DNA from: Heliopora coerulea
Taxonomy: Eukaryota > Cnidaria > Anthozoa > Scleralcyonacea > Helioporidae
Reading direction: 5' to 3'
DNA length: 64,000 nucleotides
NCBI GenBank assembly: GCA_030142905.1
Contig: JASJOG010000208.1
Coordinates: 186,001-250,000 of the forward strand
In this document: one piece after another, positions 23,073-35,500 of the stretch
Numbering within the stretch: the stretch's first letter is position 1
Layout: every line of letters starts with the position of its first letter
Notes under the pieces: model-generated
The model's input: only the letters and a program-made list of their open reading frames with translations
Told to the model about the DNA's origin: nothing
Database searches by the model: none
Program-made: the position numbers and the translations under genes

Positions 23073-24708
23073 ACCATTTTAAGGTTGACAAGGCTCATCC
23101 CGATGTACTTACAGTAATGCTTCAGTTGTTTGACGAGGTACGTTAAATAGTGGGATTTAATTGCTCGATTTCTAGCTGTCATATTAAGGCTATGGTAATA
23201 ATTTGTAAGGTAATCCATTTGCTTTTGACCATTGAAATTGGTACTTCGAGAACTTTGATTAAAAGGCGAAGTTAAAGGTGAGCTATCACTCGTGGGTTTC
23301 CAGGCGGTTAATTATTTGTGTAGGATGAGTATTGTCGAGTTCACCAAGGGACAAGAGACAGAATAGGACACAGACAAAAAAAGTCAGAGATAAATACGCC
23401 GCTACTTAGGAAGAGAGTTTAAGAGGTTGAGAATTGGCGGTGAGAACATGATCTCAAAGAGCGGGTACTTCCATCATAAACCTCTGCATATATTTCTGTA
23501 ATTCAGTGGTAACGCAGAAAATATGTTTTACATAACCGTTGGAAGAAAAAACTCCTGAAGAAGTACGAATATTAGCCCCCTTTGTAATTGACGTGAATCC
23601 GTAAATTCTCCTTACGGTTCAGGATGGATCGAGTGAGCGAAACACGGCTTTTAGTCAATCATGTGCGAATGTGTTGATCAAAATGCTCTTTCCTTACGAG
23701 AGATGAACAGCCAGACAGAAGGCTGTTCATCAGAGGCAGATGAACAGCCAGACAGAAGAATGGCTGACTGTTAATTAAACCGATAAAATGTTTTATTTTT
23801 GTTTTTACACAATAAGAAAATCAAACGGTAAACTGAAACCGAAAATTCATTGCTCAGGAATTTCATGTCACTCTTGCAAGGCCTAAGGTTTCAAAACTGA
23901 TGACCCACGAAAGTAGCCCTGTCTTCGAAAGCAATGTTGTTTTAAGCTACTACTACACCTTTGAATTAACGAGCCCGTTCTTTCCAGACCTTGTATCGAA
24001 CCTAAATATGTTTGTTTTTCAGCCATTCGCCAAAACAACATCATATTTTGAAAAATACATTCGCGATTAGTCCACTCATAAAAAGATCAATTAGCCAATC
24101 AGATGTAATGTTTCGATTTGATTAATTAACTTTAACATTTCTGATATACAATTATAATCAACTATTATAGAGTAAATTTCAAGTTTAATAATTCAGTTTC
24201 CAACCCTAAAAAGCTAAGATAATACTTTAAAGAGCTAAACCAGGCCTCTCAACCATAACACTTCATGTGCATGTGCTGTCCGGTTACAGGACTAAACCTC
24301 CAAATAAAAGGGCCTGTTTTATGAGTCAATAATTAAGAAACATTCATTGAAGAAACTATCCAGTTTAGTAGAATGTTGCATGGAGTTAGCACTTGCAAGA
24401 CAAAGGTCTATCTTCTCTTGTTCTGCGCGATATATACCACTATTCTATCATAATAGTCACTGGACAACCAAAAACATTGCATCGGGTCAACTTGGCTGGA
24501 CCTATAAAGAAGTCATAGTTAAGTAAAGTTGTGTATTTTCAATACGTTTTAACCCTTTCCTGTCTGAGGTATCTCTCTTTGACAAGTAAAATCGTCTGGC
24601 GTTAGCCAGAGTAAAATCGTAAAGTTAAAAAGTCGGGTACGGACCAGAAAGGGTTAAGTAGGTTAAGGGTCTCACTGTAATAGGAGGCTGCAAGAATTAA
24701 GAAACTGT

Positions 24709-24902
24709 AAGGGCCCATTTACACGATACTACTATCGTATACGATTGTTCATTTTGATGTACCCGATTCAGTCGTAAGAGTCTTCAGGACCAATTGCAAC
24801 ATTCGCGAGCGAATAGCAAGCAGGAATTGTGCTTTTACGACATAATCGCATACGCCAAAGTCAAGAATTGTATGCGACAATCGTATCGTGTGAATAGGCC
24901 TT
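24709..24902. mobile_element. short TIR element, family T1 copy 2
   Basis: AAGGGCCCATTTACACGATA at the left; the right end reads, inverted, AAGGCCTATTCACACGATAC. Both arms continue with ATCGTAT...CGATTGT. No ORF. Confidence 0.75.
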
Positions 24903-25084
24903 GAAAACATGTTATACTGTCGGGGTCTCGGGACATGCACTCACAAAATTTAGAAATATAGAAATCTCGTTCCCAGTGCTTCGTTCCTTCTGGTCTCCGC
25001 CATAAAAAACGAAAGTTCTGGGATATTCCATAACAGAAATCAGAAAACCCTGATTCAGGACCCAGCTGTGTAATAGAAGATATT

Positions 25085-25215
25085 ATATGGCCGAGTTCGC
25101 TATCCGGTCTGTACGCAAAATGACGCACGCTGGTTGACTACCTAGGCGTGCAATAAGTTTTTCGCACAGACAGGCAAGTTTTAACGGGAAAACTTCCCAG
25201 CTGACTTGAAGAAAA
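25085..25215 (+). repeat. interspersed repeat, family R2 copy
   Basis: GAGTTCGCTATCCGGTCTGT, ACGCAAAATGACGCACGCTG and GCGTGCAATAAGTTTTTCGC are shared with 58,505-58,625 and, inverted, with 20,778-20,945. Confidence 0.65.
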
Positions 25216-25423
25216 GCAAATAAGGTTCAGGTGCGTTTTATGCAAGATTTATAACAACAAACTGCGAAAAAAGAAGTTAAATGTTCTCAACGATAATTTT
25301 ATGCAGAAAACTAGATGAACAGATCAAAAATCCACGAAGTAACAGATGAAAACAAGCAAGTAAGCCTAAGCCGCTAACTCACGAACACAAGGCTTTGTTA
25401 AAAGCGATGAAGAAAGGAGCCAA

Positions 25424-25550
25424 AAGCCATATAATAAATTCCTTATTAACCTCGTTTGTTCGGTCTGTACGGGAAGGTATTCGTCCTCGATTTTTTTCGC
25501 ACAGACCTTGCTCCTTCGTCGCTCGGTCTCTACGAAAACCTCAGGCACAT
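25424..25550. repeat. family R3 copy 1 (partial)
   Basis: Begins AAGCCATATAATAAATTCCT and runs through TTATTAACCTCGTTTGTTCG to CACAGACCTTGCTCC. Same opening as copies at 25,722 and 56,985. Confidence 0.55.
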
Positions 25551-25721
25551 AAAAATTAAAATTTTTGACATGTGAAGTGAAAATGTATTACGAACAAGCA
25601 GAAAAGGAAAAGTAACCGTGTAGATTGAAGTTGGTGAAGAAATCCTATATGAAATGACGACAGAATATCAACTCTTTATTTGACATTCTCTAACTTTGCA
25701 CACGTCAGTCATATTTCGGTA

Positions 25722-25870
25722 AAGCCATATAATAAACTACTTATTAACCTCACTTGTTTGGTCTGTACTAGTGAAGTATTGGACCTCTGAGCTCTTCTCG
25801 GGCCGCACTTCAAAAACATCGGTCCTATATTTCACTAGTGCAGACCGCGCTCGGTTAGTTAGTAGGTAAG
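25722..25870. repeat. family R3 copy 2, with internal foldback
   Basis: AAGCCATATAATAAACTACT, then TTTGGTCTGTACTAGTGAAG mirrored by TTTCACTAGTGCAGACC. A small nonautonomous foldback element; the internal arms differ in sequence from copy 3 although the ends match. Confidence 0.65.
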
Positions 25871-26447
25871 CTCAATCCCAGATTAGCAAGAACTTTATGG
25901 GCAAGTCTTGAAAGTGCTGCTGAGTAAATTTCGAATTTTCTTGTACATACGTTAAGTGAAGATAGAAATATTTTATGCTGTGAAATCATGACTAGAATTT
26001 TTTAAAAATTAACTGAACTAAAACAATAGACTAACTAGTGATCCTAGATTAGTGATAATCGTCCTTTGAACAATCGGTCCTCGGTGAAGATCAGAGCATG
26101 CGTGAGATCAAGGACCGGGACTGGGACAGATCGGTACAACTGGTTTCGATTGAGTACAATGGAGTTTGCTTTGCGATGGTCAAATTATTTGGGGAAATGG
26201 GAATGTTTATGTTCCTTCAAACGCGTACATTCGATGGAAAAAGGAAATTAATTCAATTATAACTAGCCAATCAATACGTTCCCGGTCGTGGAATATGCCT
26301 GTGCGTTCGTCTCGTGACGGAGACCACAAGGAACGAAGGTTCTGGGGACGGGGTTGGAAATCTAGAAGCTCGGATATCCAATTTCCAGCATCCTCTGCAT
26401 TAAATTGATTACCGTATTTATATAAATGTTGTTTATCAGCTGGGGGT

Positions 26448-26535
26448 TCATACAGAAAAATATTTTCCTGACGTTCTACAGAAGGTCCAAAGACGCAGAA
26501 CTTCAGCAGCTTTGGGACTGAGGGAAAATATTTTT
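26448..26535 (-). CDS. VWA3B-like terminal exon (tentative)
   Basis: After acceptor GTGTAG the required phase gives KIFSLSPKAAEVLRLWTF and a TGA at 26,448-26,450. An alternative acceptor 15 bp upstream (TTTTCAG) would give a stop after four codons. I prefer the longer tail because it contains a hydrophobic strand-helix pattern, but this exon is the least certain. Confidence 0.55.
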
Positions 26536-29500
26536 CTACACGGATCGACTGAAAATGGTAAATAGCATGTTCATTTTTTTTACTCTGTTTCGCCGTAAAA
26601 CGTTGACAGCTGAAAGTTAAATTGAATTCTAAACTATTTGTGAAGAAAAGAAGCAAGGAAGATTAATGAATTTCAATTTTAATATTTTTATCATTATTCA
26701 GTAAGAAGATCAGTATAATCTCTTCAGCTTTTAAAATAGTAAAAATGAGGAATAAAGTAAACAAATGATAAAACACGGATGCTCAAGGTCAGAATAGTTT
26801 TTAGCGTGAATTGTGGGGGGGAACATCATTGTTAAACATCGTAAAGGCCGCGCGTTACTGCAGCCAATCAAATCACAGAAATGACCACCATTTCGCCCTT
26901 TAGTGATTAATAAGAAACTATTAACAGCAACTGCCTTTTTAAGCTTTTACAAGACTAACATACCGAAAACTACCAATGGGAAGATCTAATTACAATTGTT
27001 TTTAGTAGTTCAGCTCAACTGATGGTGATATGTACGCCATAAAAGGCAACTTCAATAAGACAGAACTTTTGAATCCACGCTACGAATGTTGTGTAATAAT
27101 TTGAGACATGTACGACCTTGGAGTATGACAGACGATATTCGAATGTTGCTGGTTCTTACTGTCTCTGGGTCTTACAAACGTTTTCCGAATATTTGAGCGC
27201 GACGAATGATTGTCTATCGTCTGCAACAATAACTACTAACTTACACAAGCATGACATTAACACTAACAATTTATAACGTCACATGCTATGTTACACGTGC
27301 TTTGAGTAATGTTACCGGATGGCTAAATCAAGCCTCGCACAAACGAAAACCAAGACTAACCTTTTTCCCGTGCTAAATTTGATACTCAATTTCTTTCCGT
27401 TGACGCCAGTAATCCATCCAGGTTCATATAATGCATCAGCTGCAAAAAGATACAACAAACAAAATCCATTGAACGCCATAAGCACGAAGGACTGAGTTCG
27501 TTTAAAAATATTCTTGGTTTTGTCCCTGGACGTCATGACTCACTTAACAGAAATATACCTACCTAAATGCATACTTACATTCTTGCCTATCTGCTTGGCT
27601 ACTGATAGAGATTGTAAGAATTTTCATTTAAACTGGATAACAATGTGGGCTAACTGAGATGTTCTGCAACGCGAGGTCTAGATAAAAGGTTTAGTAAGGG
27701 CTTTCCCTAAACAGCCTAGTACAACTACAAGAAGAAACCAAAGTACCTGGAGAAAAACTGCGTTGCTAGATAGAGTGAAAACTGGATAACGCTCTTCTCA
27801 CAAGTAAGGTAACTGTAATCGGACAACTGCATGCAACCGGGATCAAACTCGGAGTCACAGAGATGAGAGAAACGTGTACTATCACTGTGTCAGCAGCACC
27901 CTATGCGAATAAAACTTAAAGTGGCCTTGGTGCCAAATATCAGGATATGACTGATGATCAGAGGAAAGCCATCATTTAAGTAACACCCGGACGATTAGTA
28001 ATCCTCTTTACAAAAAAAAAAAAGAACAAAGCACTGGAAAACAAGTTCAGACGAAAGCAGCCAGGCCAACATTTGACTGCCACCCACTTCCCCATCGGAA
28101 AGAAAAAGTCTCAGCTGACACATCCCGACTGGTCTCTTGAGGTCAGTTCTAAGGTGTTTCATCTGGTACATGGGTGGATTAAGTTGATTCAGACCGTTTG
28201 TAGGAGTTTTATTTATCAATTGTTTCGTGAGTAACTTTTGCGATGACAAAAAGGCAAAATCACAATCTTATGCATTCATATGAAAAGTTGCAGGTACCAA
28301 ATATTAGTGTGATAGAAAAATCTATGTGTATTTAAAGTTACAGTCCTTGAAATTGAAATTTTGTTGATTATTGACTTGTTTAAGAGAAAGGCCTGGTATT
28401 ACATTCATGGCAAAACAGCGATGATGTTAAAAAGTAAAGCAAGTGAACTAAAGTAATCTTTTGTTTCTAATTTCTAAATACTTACCCGTATTGCTCAAAG
28501 CCAAGACTCTATCACCTACAGCTAGTTGATGACGTTTGGTGTGAGCACCAAAAATGAAGGCAGAACTCTAAAGTGAAAGAGGGTAAATGACCAAATATTG
28601 CTCGGAGAAAGTTGAAAATGGGATTAGTTCTATCCCTGTACGTACGTGAACACACTAGACTGTTCGTTACGGCTATTTTCGGGATTTATATACTTTGTAT
28701 TTCTACTGCTACCTAATCATTCAGAATGAGACTACAGCACCATCTCAAAATTTTCGTTCCAAAAAGAATTGTTTGAAATACCACAAGCCAAGTCCAGTAT
28801 TATCAACGTCATAACAACCTGGAATTTGGCCGACAAGTAAAATGTTACCTGCACTTGAGCGTTTCCATCCGGCCATTGTACGACATACTGGCGTCCATTG
28901 CCAACACGTTCGCGAATATTGGCTATATAAGGAGGAGAAAATAAGCAGTCAAGAGCACATGTTTTCGTGAAACGCAAACAAAGTAGCATCAGTTCCACAT
29001 CTCTAAAATCTCTACGTAAATGCCACGCACTGCTTTCGTAAAGAAAAAAAAATGAAGTAGAAAAACGCAAAAAACTACAAAAAACTGGGGCTGCACTTTA
29101 ATCCCAGGAAGATGAATAACTCGGCAGCGAGATAAGGTTGGCTTGATGACTTGCTTTAATTTATAATAACCAACAGGAGGAAGGGAAGCGCACTGAGGTT
29201 TTGCTGGGTATTAAATGAAGCTTTGTGACTGGTTCTCGTAGGAATTTGACGATGAGAATCGTTGCATTAACTATTCATAAGAAGGGATATGTCGCGAGGA
29301 CAATTCTGTCCCTGCAACTCGTTTCATGAATTCAAATTCATTTGAATTGATGAAACAAATCGTGGGAACAACATTTTGTTCGCGCGAAGAACTTTTTGTA
29401 GAATTCACATGAGGGAATTTGTCACTTAGACACGTCGCTGCGACACATCTCCGCGGCTTGACCTCTCATGTATTCCAACTTTTAAAGATCGCGGGCTGTG

Positions 29501-32500
29501 CCAGACCTCCCCTCGGATAGGAAAGCGAGGAACGAACGAATTTTTGGGAAGGAAACTGCCCACGGAAAACACGCTAAATGCGTGGCACAAAACATAAATT
29601 ATAATCATATCGAAATATCTAGCCGTTGAGATTTCAACAAAATATCGTAACAAGTAAAAAATAATATTTCTCATTTTTTATTCAAAATACGTTTTCTATG
29701 TGTAAATAGTGGCTTAATGATACAAATCCTACTCTTTCATTGCTACTTGTGATGGGACAAGATTGGGTAGGGGGAGATTCTCTCTTTGCCCCACTACGTC
29801 TACAAGGAAAAGCAAGGAGAGCATTTACTTTCCCTTGTATTCCCCCCCCCCCCAAAAAAAAAAATACATTGATCATATTATTGTTCTCATGTGTTTCATA
29901 ATATAAAAGCAGCGGCTTCCGACACTAACGTCACCTTACTGTATTCACGATCAGATTTTCTTCAACAAAATTATGCATTGTTGGCAATATAAACTTGTCT
30001 CCTAATTTAGCTAACGTCAGAATCACGTTCGTCAAGCTCTATCTCAGAAGAACGATTTCTGAGCCACAGACAGGGATCGAACCCGCAGCCTTCTGATGAC
30101 CGGTGAGACGCTCTAACCATTGAGCTACCAAGACACAGCTAAGGTGCAATTTTGACATATGTACGACTTGAGCCGAAGCCACTATATGTTAACAATGATA
30201 TTGATGAGAAAGATATAGTGGCTACCGCTCACGCATCATATATGTCGAACTTGCACCTTAGCTCACCATCTGAATCTTGGTAGCTCAATGGTTAGAGTGT
30301 CTCACTGGTCATCAGAAAGTTGCGGGTTCGATCCCCGTCTGGGGCTTAGAAATTGTTTTTCTGAGGATAGAGCTTGACGAACGTTAATCTGTCATTCATA
30401 ATTTATACTGTAGCCAAAACATCAAGCTCCTCGGCTTACAAGCTAGTTTACATAGGCAATGTTTTGGTAGGTTAAACTACAGCCAATGAGAACGTTGGCA
30501 CAATTTTTTCACAAGTAAAAAAATCTCGTGGCCAATCACAGCCTCTCAATAACAGGTGTACAACTCTTGTTCTATTTATTGTGCGGGAATTTCATTGTTT
30601 ATGTAATAAATCGACACTCGTCATTAAATTACACAAGTTAAATCGGAGTTAGTGAAATTCAGCTGTAAATTATAATTTTAGCCTAATGTTAGTGCTCCTA
30701 AATCCTTAATTTTCATAAGAAACCAATGCTCACCAAGGTAAAATAATCCATCGACATCATTCCTAGCCACAACAGTTTGTCCCACCAAACTTTCCTCACA
30801 GCGGACGATATAAGCAACATCGTTTGAAAACTTTTCTTGAGTCAAATAATAAACTTCTTCCCGGGGAATGATGTCTTCCTGTCCATCGTAGAAACGAACT
30901 CTATACAGCAGATCATCCTCGATACTTACTACGACACCTGAGCAAAACAAAACGAGATGACATTAAGTGCATGTAATAATAACGAGCAATCTCGTTATGT
31001 ATGAAGAACATACAAGTGAGCAAGCCTTTCAACTCATAAGTTTCCTAGAGTCTCAATGACGAGTAATATCAACTGGTCCAACTAGAGTACAACAATAAAG
31101 ATTCACAACGTATGCAGAAAACAGCAGCCAAGGAAGCTTAGTAGAAATGGCATCCATTGTCATATTTGCTATTACTCTTGTCTCTTACCTGGTGCGTAAC
31201 TAAACGAAAAGCTTGGATGGAGAGCAACTACGGCATCGTTTACCTAAACAAGGGTAAACATTCTCTCGGTGATTAACCACAGAAGCTCGAACTCAACTCG
31301 CATACACACTTCAGCAATACCGTTCGCAAATTAAAGCAATGAGAAATTCATGTCGCCATTGTCATACTGATGTGGCAACCGTAATACTGATAGATGGTTG
31401 CATGGGTTTACTTCAGAAAGGACTCTGATCGCGATTGACGTCCGTATTCTAAGTGTCTTTATTTATACAGGATAACCCAATCAGCTACCTTAGCTGTTCT
31501 CCCTTGAGGTTCAGTAAGGGACACCCCTCATGGGTCCAGTGTCACAACAGGAGGAAAGCGGACTACCCGAAGAAGACTTGTGATGCTTGGTAGAGTCAAA
31601 CTGGACAACACTCTTCTAACTTCTGTATCCTGCTGGAAAGCCTGACTGGCGACCTTCGTCCTCAAGAGTTAGGATTTCCTCACTTCTGATGTGTTAGGGG
31701 AAGGCAAGTAGGTTTCGATTCAAATGAATCTTGCACTTTAAGTAATTTCTTAAATTAAACTTGAAAATCTTATGAATAATTTATGAGGAAAATATAAAGG
31801 AAAATCATAACGTGTCGTATCTTTAAACGTGATAAAAACACTCTTATTTTTCTCCTCAAATTTTAACGTCTGAGGAAACATTAATTTCCAAACTAATAAG
31901 CGGCTCATTTTTGAAGTCCCTTGAAGTCATTCACAGTACTTGCTTTTTTGCATCTTAAATACTCGGCTGTTGCCTAGTGTTTCAAATCCGATAAACTACT
32001 CCTGCTCGTTTTTTAAATATTACATAGCTAATTTTGAAAAAAAGAAAATATACAAAGAAATACACAAATAAAAATATAAAAAAAAAATATACAAAAAGAA
32101 AAAATACAGTTTGGCACCGATTTTCACTCCGTCGAGCTTCGGTAAACAGATTAATAATAGGACTGCAATATCAAAACCGTTCAACAGGCAACTATCTATT
32201 GCAGTAGCCTGGCGATTGCGACACAAGATCACCTTAGACACAGGACTGAATTCCTCATGATCGAGTATTCACCAATGAACTCTGTTTATGCGAACTGAAA
32301 CGCTAACTCCCAGTCATTGGCTGGGCTAGGTGAAGCTAACATCTCCGCTCAAAGAGTGCAATTTTTTCCTCAGTTTTATTCCCCTACGCGTTTTTGCCCG
32401 TCATTTCCAGTCTTTTTCACAAACATTGTACTTCAGATTTTGTTTGGTTCTGCTTCGAAAACAAAATACCAGAAAAAGAATTTAACAGAAATAAAGTTTG

Positions 32501-35500
32501 AGGAAAAGAATTCAGAAAAACTATGTGGCACACAAGTCTGCTCAACTGTCTAAAGATATCAAAAAAGGCAGTAAAAAAGACATTCCCAGAACTGAATCTG
32601 CAAGTGATTTTTTGAGACTGTTTTATGTGGTTTCTTTTCAGTTTTGTCATGAATTTACTCTCGTTAAAAAAGTACATCCTGTAGCTTGTTTTGATTTTAT
32701 TGAAGTATGTTAGAATTTCCCGGGTTCATTTTCGACTTTTTTGTATTTTTCCAGCCAGATCTCCAGAGGAAAGTATTAAAAGTCGAGGGAAGACTAGAGA
32801 GTTGACCTAAAAGACAACGCAAGGGACTAAAACGGTGGCATTGAATTCCATGGACGGCCAACTTTGCATGTAATTTCATTGAACAGTTAGCGTCTCAGTA
32901 ACAGAGTTCACTTCAGTGTGTTTACATGACAATTATTATCAAAACTTCGCTGTCAATCTGGCTGTGGATTTCAATTGCCATTTTTATGTTTTAGTTCCGT
33001 GTAAACGGAATGTTAACATTTTTAAATGAAGATACGTTCTCTGACTAGAAAGTTTTTATTATGACGAGCTTTCGGCCACTAGACTGTGGTCTTCGACAGG
33101 TACAGGACTAATGAAAGATAGCTACTTATATACTAGAGGTTACATCATCAGATAAAAATAAAAATGACTGCAATACAAAGAATGAAAATAAAGTGATTAG
33201 AGGCAGCATTGTTTCATAACTATATTCATGTATTGTTTTGGTAATGGCTTAGAATTGTTATCAGCGTCCTTTGAAATTTCCGTGTGCCAAGACTCTAGTG
33301 TGTTCCTTGTTCTGTAGTTCCCTTTATCAATAATTTTTCCCTTGTCGAACCCGATTTTATGTCCGTTATTCCATGCATGTGATGCAATATTCGATCCCGG
33401 TGCGTAATTCGTCACGTTTCGAATGTGTTCTTTCTTCCTGGTCTCAAACGATCTCCTAGTTTCTCCTATATAAGACCATGAGCACTCCAAGCAAGGGATC
33501 TTGTAAATCACGTTCGTCTGTTTTTCTGGTTTAACCCTGTATTTTGGCGAAGGAAACAGTTGCTGCAATGTTGTTAATGGTTTAGTCGTTAAAGTTAGGT
33601 CGTATTGGTGCAAAGTCCTTGTTAACTGTTCAGTTATCCCTTTAATGTAAGGCAAAGTGGCGTAGTTTCGTTGCATTGTGTCAGGTGGGTCAACATTTTT
33701 AAAGAACATGTCTACCAGTTCTTCAGGTGATGGAATGGTGTGGGCTGATTGCATGCCCTTGATAATGTTGTTGAGGGTTGTCAGTGGGTAACCGTTTGCC
33801 CGTAAGGAATGGAATAACGGACATAAAATCGGGTTTGACAAAGGAAAAATTATCGATAAAAGGAACTACAGAACAAGGAACACACTGGACTCTTGGCACT
33901 TGGAAATTTCACCTTATTTTCATTCTTTGTATAGCAGTAATTTTTATTTTTATCTGATGATGTAACCTCTAGTATATAAGTAGCTATCTTTCATTAGTCC
34001 TGTACCTGTCGAAGACCACAGTCTAGTGGCCGAAAGCTCGTCATAATAAAAACTTTCTGGTCAGAGAACGTCTCTTCATTTAAAATTATGCCTTTACCTG
34101 ACCGCGCTTCTTCTATATTTTCTGGAATCTTAATATGTTTGGTAAAACAGTATCAGTTAGGGCCGTTTAAGAAAAGTGGGGAAAAAGTTTAACGTACCTT
34201 AATGGCATTGCCGGCGTCATCTTCGTCACTTATAATATTTTGGCGGGAAATTTCATCCATGTTTCCAACACTATCCTCCACGAAATAGTTATCACCAGCA
34301 GGCTCATGAACGGTTCCTACAAACAAGTGGTTTAACTATAAATATATCAATTGAAAACGAAGGCCATAATAAAGATTGCCTCTCATAATAGTCAAAATAC
34401 CTCCCAATGCCCATCAAAAACCTTCTATATCAACAAGATCATCTACCACGCAAGTTAGTTCCCTGGCGAATGGCAGCAGCAGGGACTCTTAATTGTAATC
34501 AAAGCCGTCATATAAAACCTTTCATCTTACTCTACGCCCCCTAATAAAGAAAGCATGTACTCATTTCCCCCTGAGTTCGCTGTTTGACAACATGCTAACT
34601 TTGTTCTGCCTTAGGTTTCGGAAGAAAGTACTTTCACACTCAGAACTTCTCGTTTTGTTGTGGTTCACTTTTATTTGTTCATCATAAGTTAATCTGTTTT
34701 TCTGAGAACATGGAAATTCTTTGACTTTCAAACAAATACTTCGCCGATACTAGCTTTTATATCTTTGTTTTCAAACTCATGTTAAGAGACGAATTTTAGT
34801 CAAATTTACCTCTGTAGTACCATCCGTCGTCGGGCCATCGTGCTAAAACCTCTTCACCACTTCGTAACCGTGTAGGCACCGGCCGATTTTCAACAGCTGG
34901 ATCTTCTTCGAGAGGTGCACGTGCTATAGATGGAAGTCAAAATTAAAATATTGGTTTTGAACACACTTCTCATTTTCTCTAATGTAAATGTACAACATGG
35001 TGCTGCGAATAGTTTACTTCTTGTCATCAAAGGAAGATACTATATGCAATCATATTACGAACCCCAAGTCGTTAAGTTTGCTTTCTTAAATTAACTTTAT
35101 GCCAAGGTTCTCACGAAGTCTTTCCTTGATAATGCATTTAACGTTCAAAGACTACTGAAATTTTGAGAACATACCAGATAATTAAAATAGATGCGTTTGA
35201 TAAATTACAAAAATAACGCAAACCTCTAAAGTTAGCATATTTAACAGTCACTTTATGCATATATGATTGCGGTTTTTGGTGAATGTGTGTCTACTAGGGT
35301 ATTTGTGTAAGTGTGTTAGTGCGTCTGGGAATGTTGATGTGCTTATGTCTGCTTATCTGTCTGTGCGTTCGTGCCTACGTGTGTCCGTGTTTGTCAATGT
35401 GCGAATGTGAGTGGAAGAGAAAAGAGTAGCGGGGACACTATATCAACCTCGATCTGCCGAATTTCAACCCATGTGAATCGTTAAATTATCTGTTAAAACC

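Larger units (their letters stand above)
19537..23137 (+). pseudogene. CLPB/Skd3-like AAA+ ATPase fragment, five exons, premature stop
   Basis: Five plus-strand exons fit in phase with GT-AG borders: 19,537-19,614; 21,717-21,772; 22,401-22,445; 22,653-22,760; 23,084-23,137. They code in order for IRRREHG-stop-YDEDHP, VFLFLGSSGIG|KTEL (Walker A), [42 protein letters not shown] (Walker B) and VDKAHPDVLTVMLQLFDE. This is the ATPase core of mitochondrial CLPB (Skd3), a protein disaggregase. The codon for the Trp in NGWYDE is TGA (19,560-19,562). Exons for the preceding region and for the following GRLTDG block are not found, and the tail would run into the convergent VWA3B-like gene. So this looks like a partial duplicate that has decayed little. 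A sequencing error at the TGA cannot be excluded. Confidence 0.82.
23138..26447. other. convergent intergenic space, repeats only
   Basis: Searched by eye for further CLPB exons on the plus strand and for a polyadenylation signal of the minus-strand gene. No exon is seen. A minus-strand AATAAA at 25,675-25,680 is the nearest candidate signal for the VWA3B-like gene, but it is about 770 bp from the stop. Families T1, R2 and R3 occupy parts of the interval. Confidence 0.35.
30020..30398. mobile_element. palindromic element with two opposed tRNA-like sequences
   Basis: The left half (about 30,020-30,205) is the reverse complement of the right half (about 30,230-30,398), including the TCGTCAAGCTCTATCTCAGA end, both tRNA-like cores and an inner CACTATAT/ATATAGTG stem. 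The two halves differ at scattered positions. It is related to the foldback at 21,424-21,634. Confidence 0.85.

Noticed and set aside
26207..26656. 149-residue minus ORF as the last exon of the VWA3B-like gene
   Set aside because: It is out of phase with exon 20; the required phase gives a different, shorter tail ending at 26,448.
30062..30346. Two functional tRNA genes
   Set aside because: Anticodon stems are mismatched and both units are parts of a repeated palindrome; better explained as tRNA-derived repeats.
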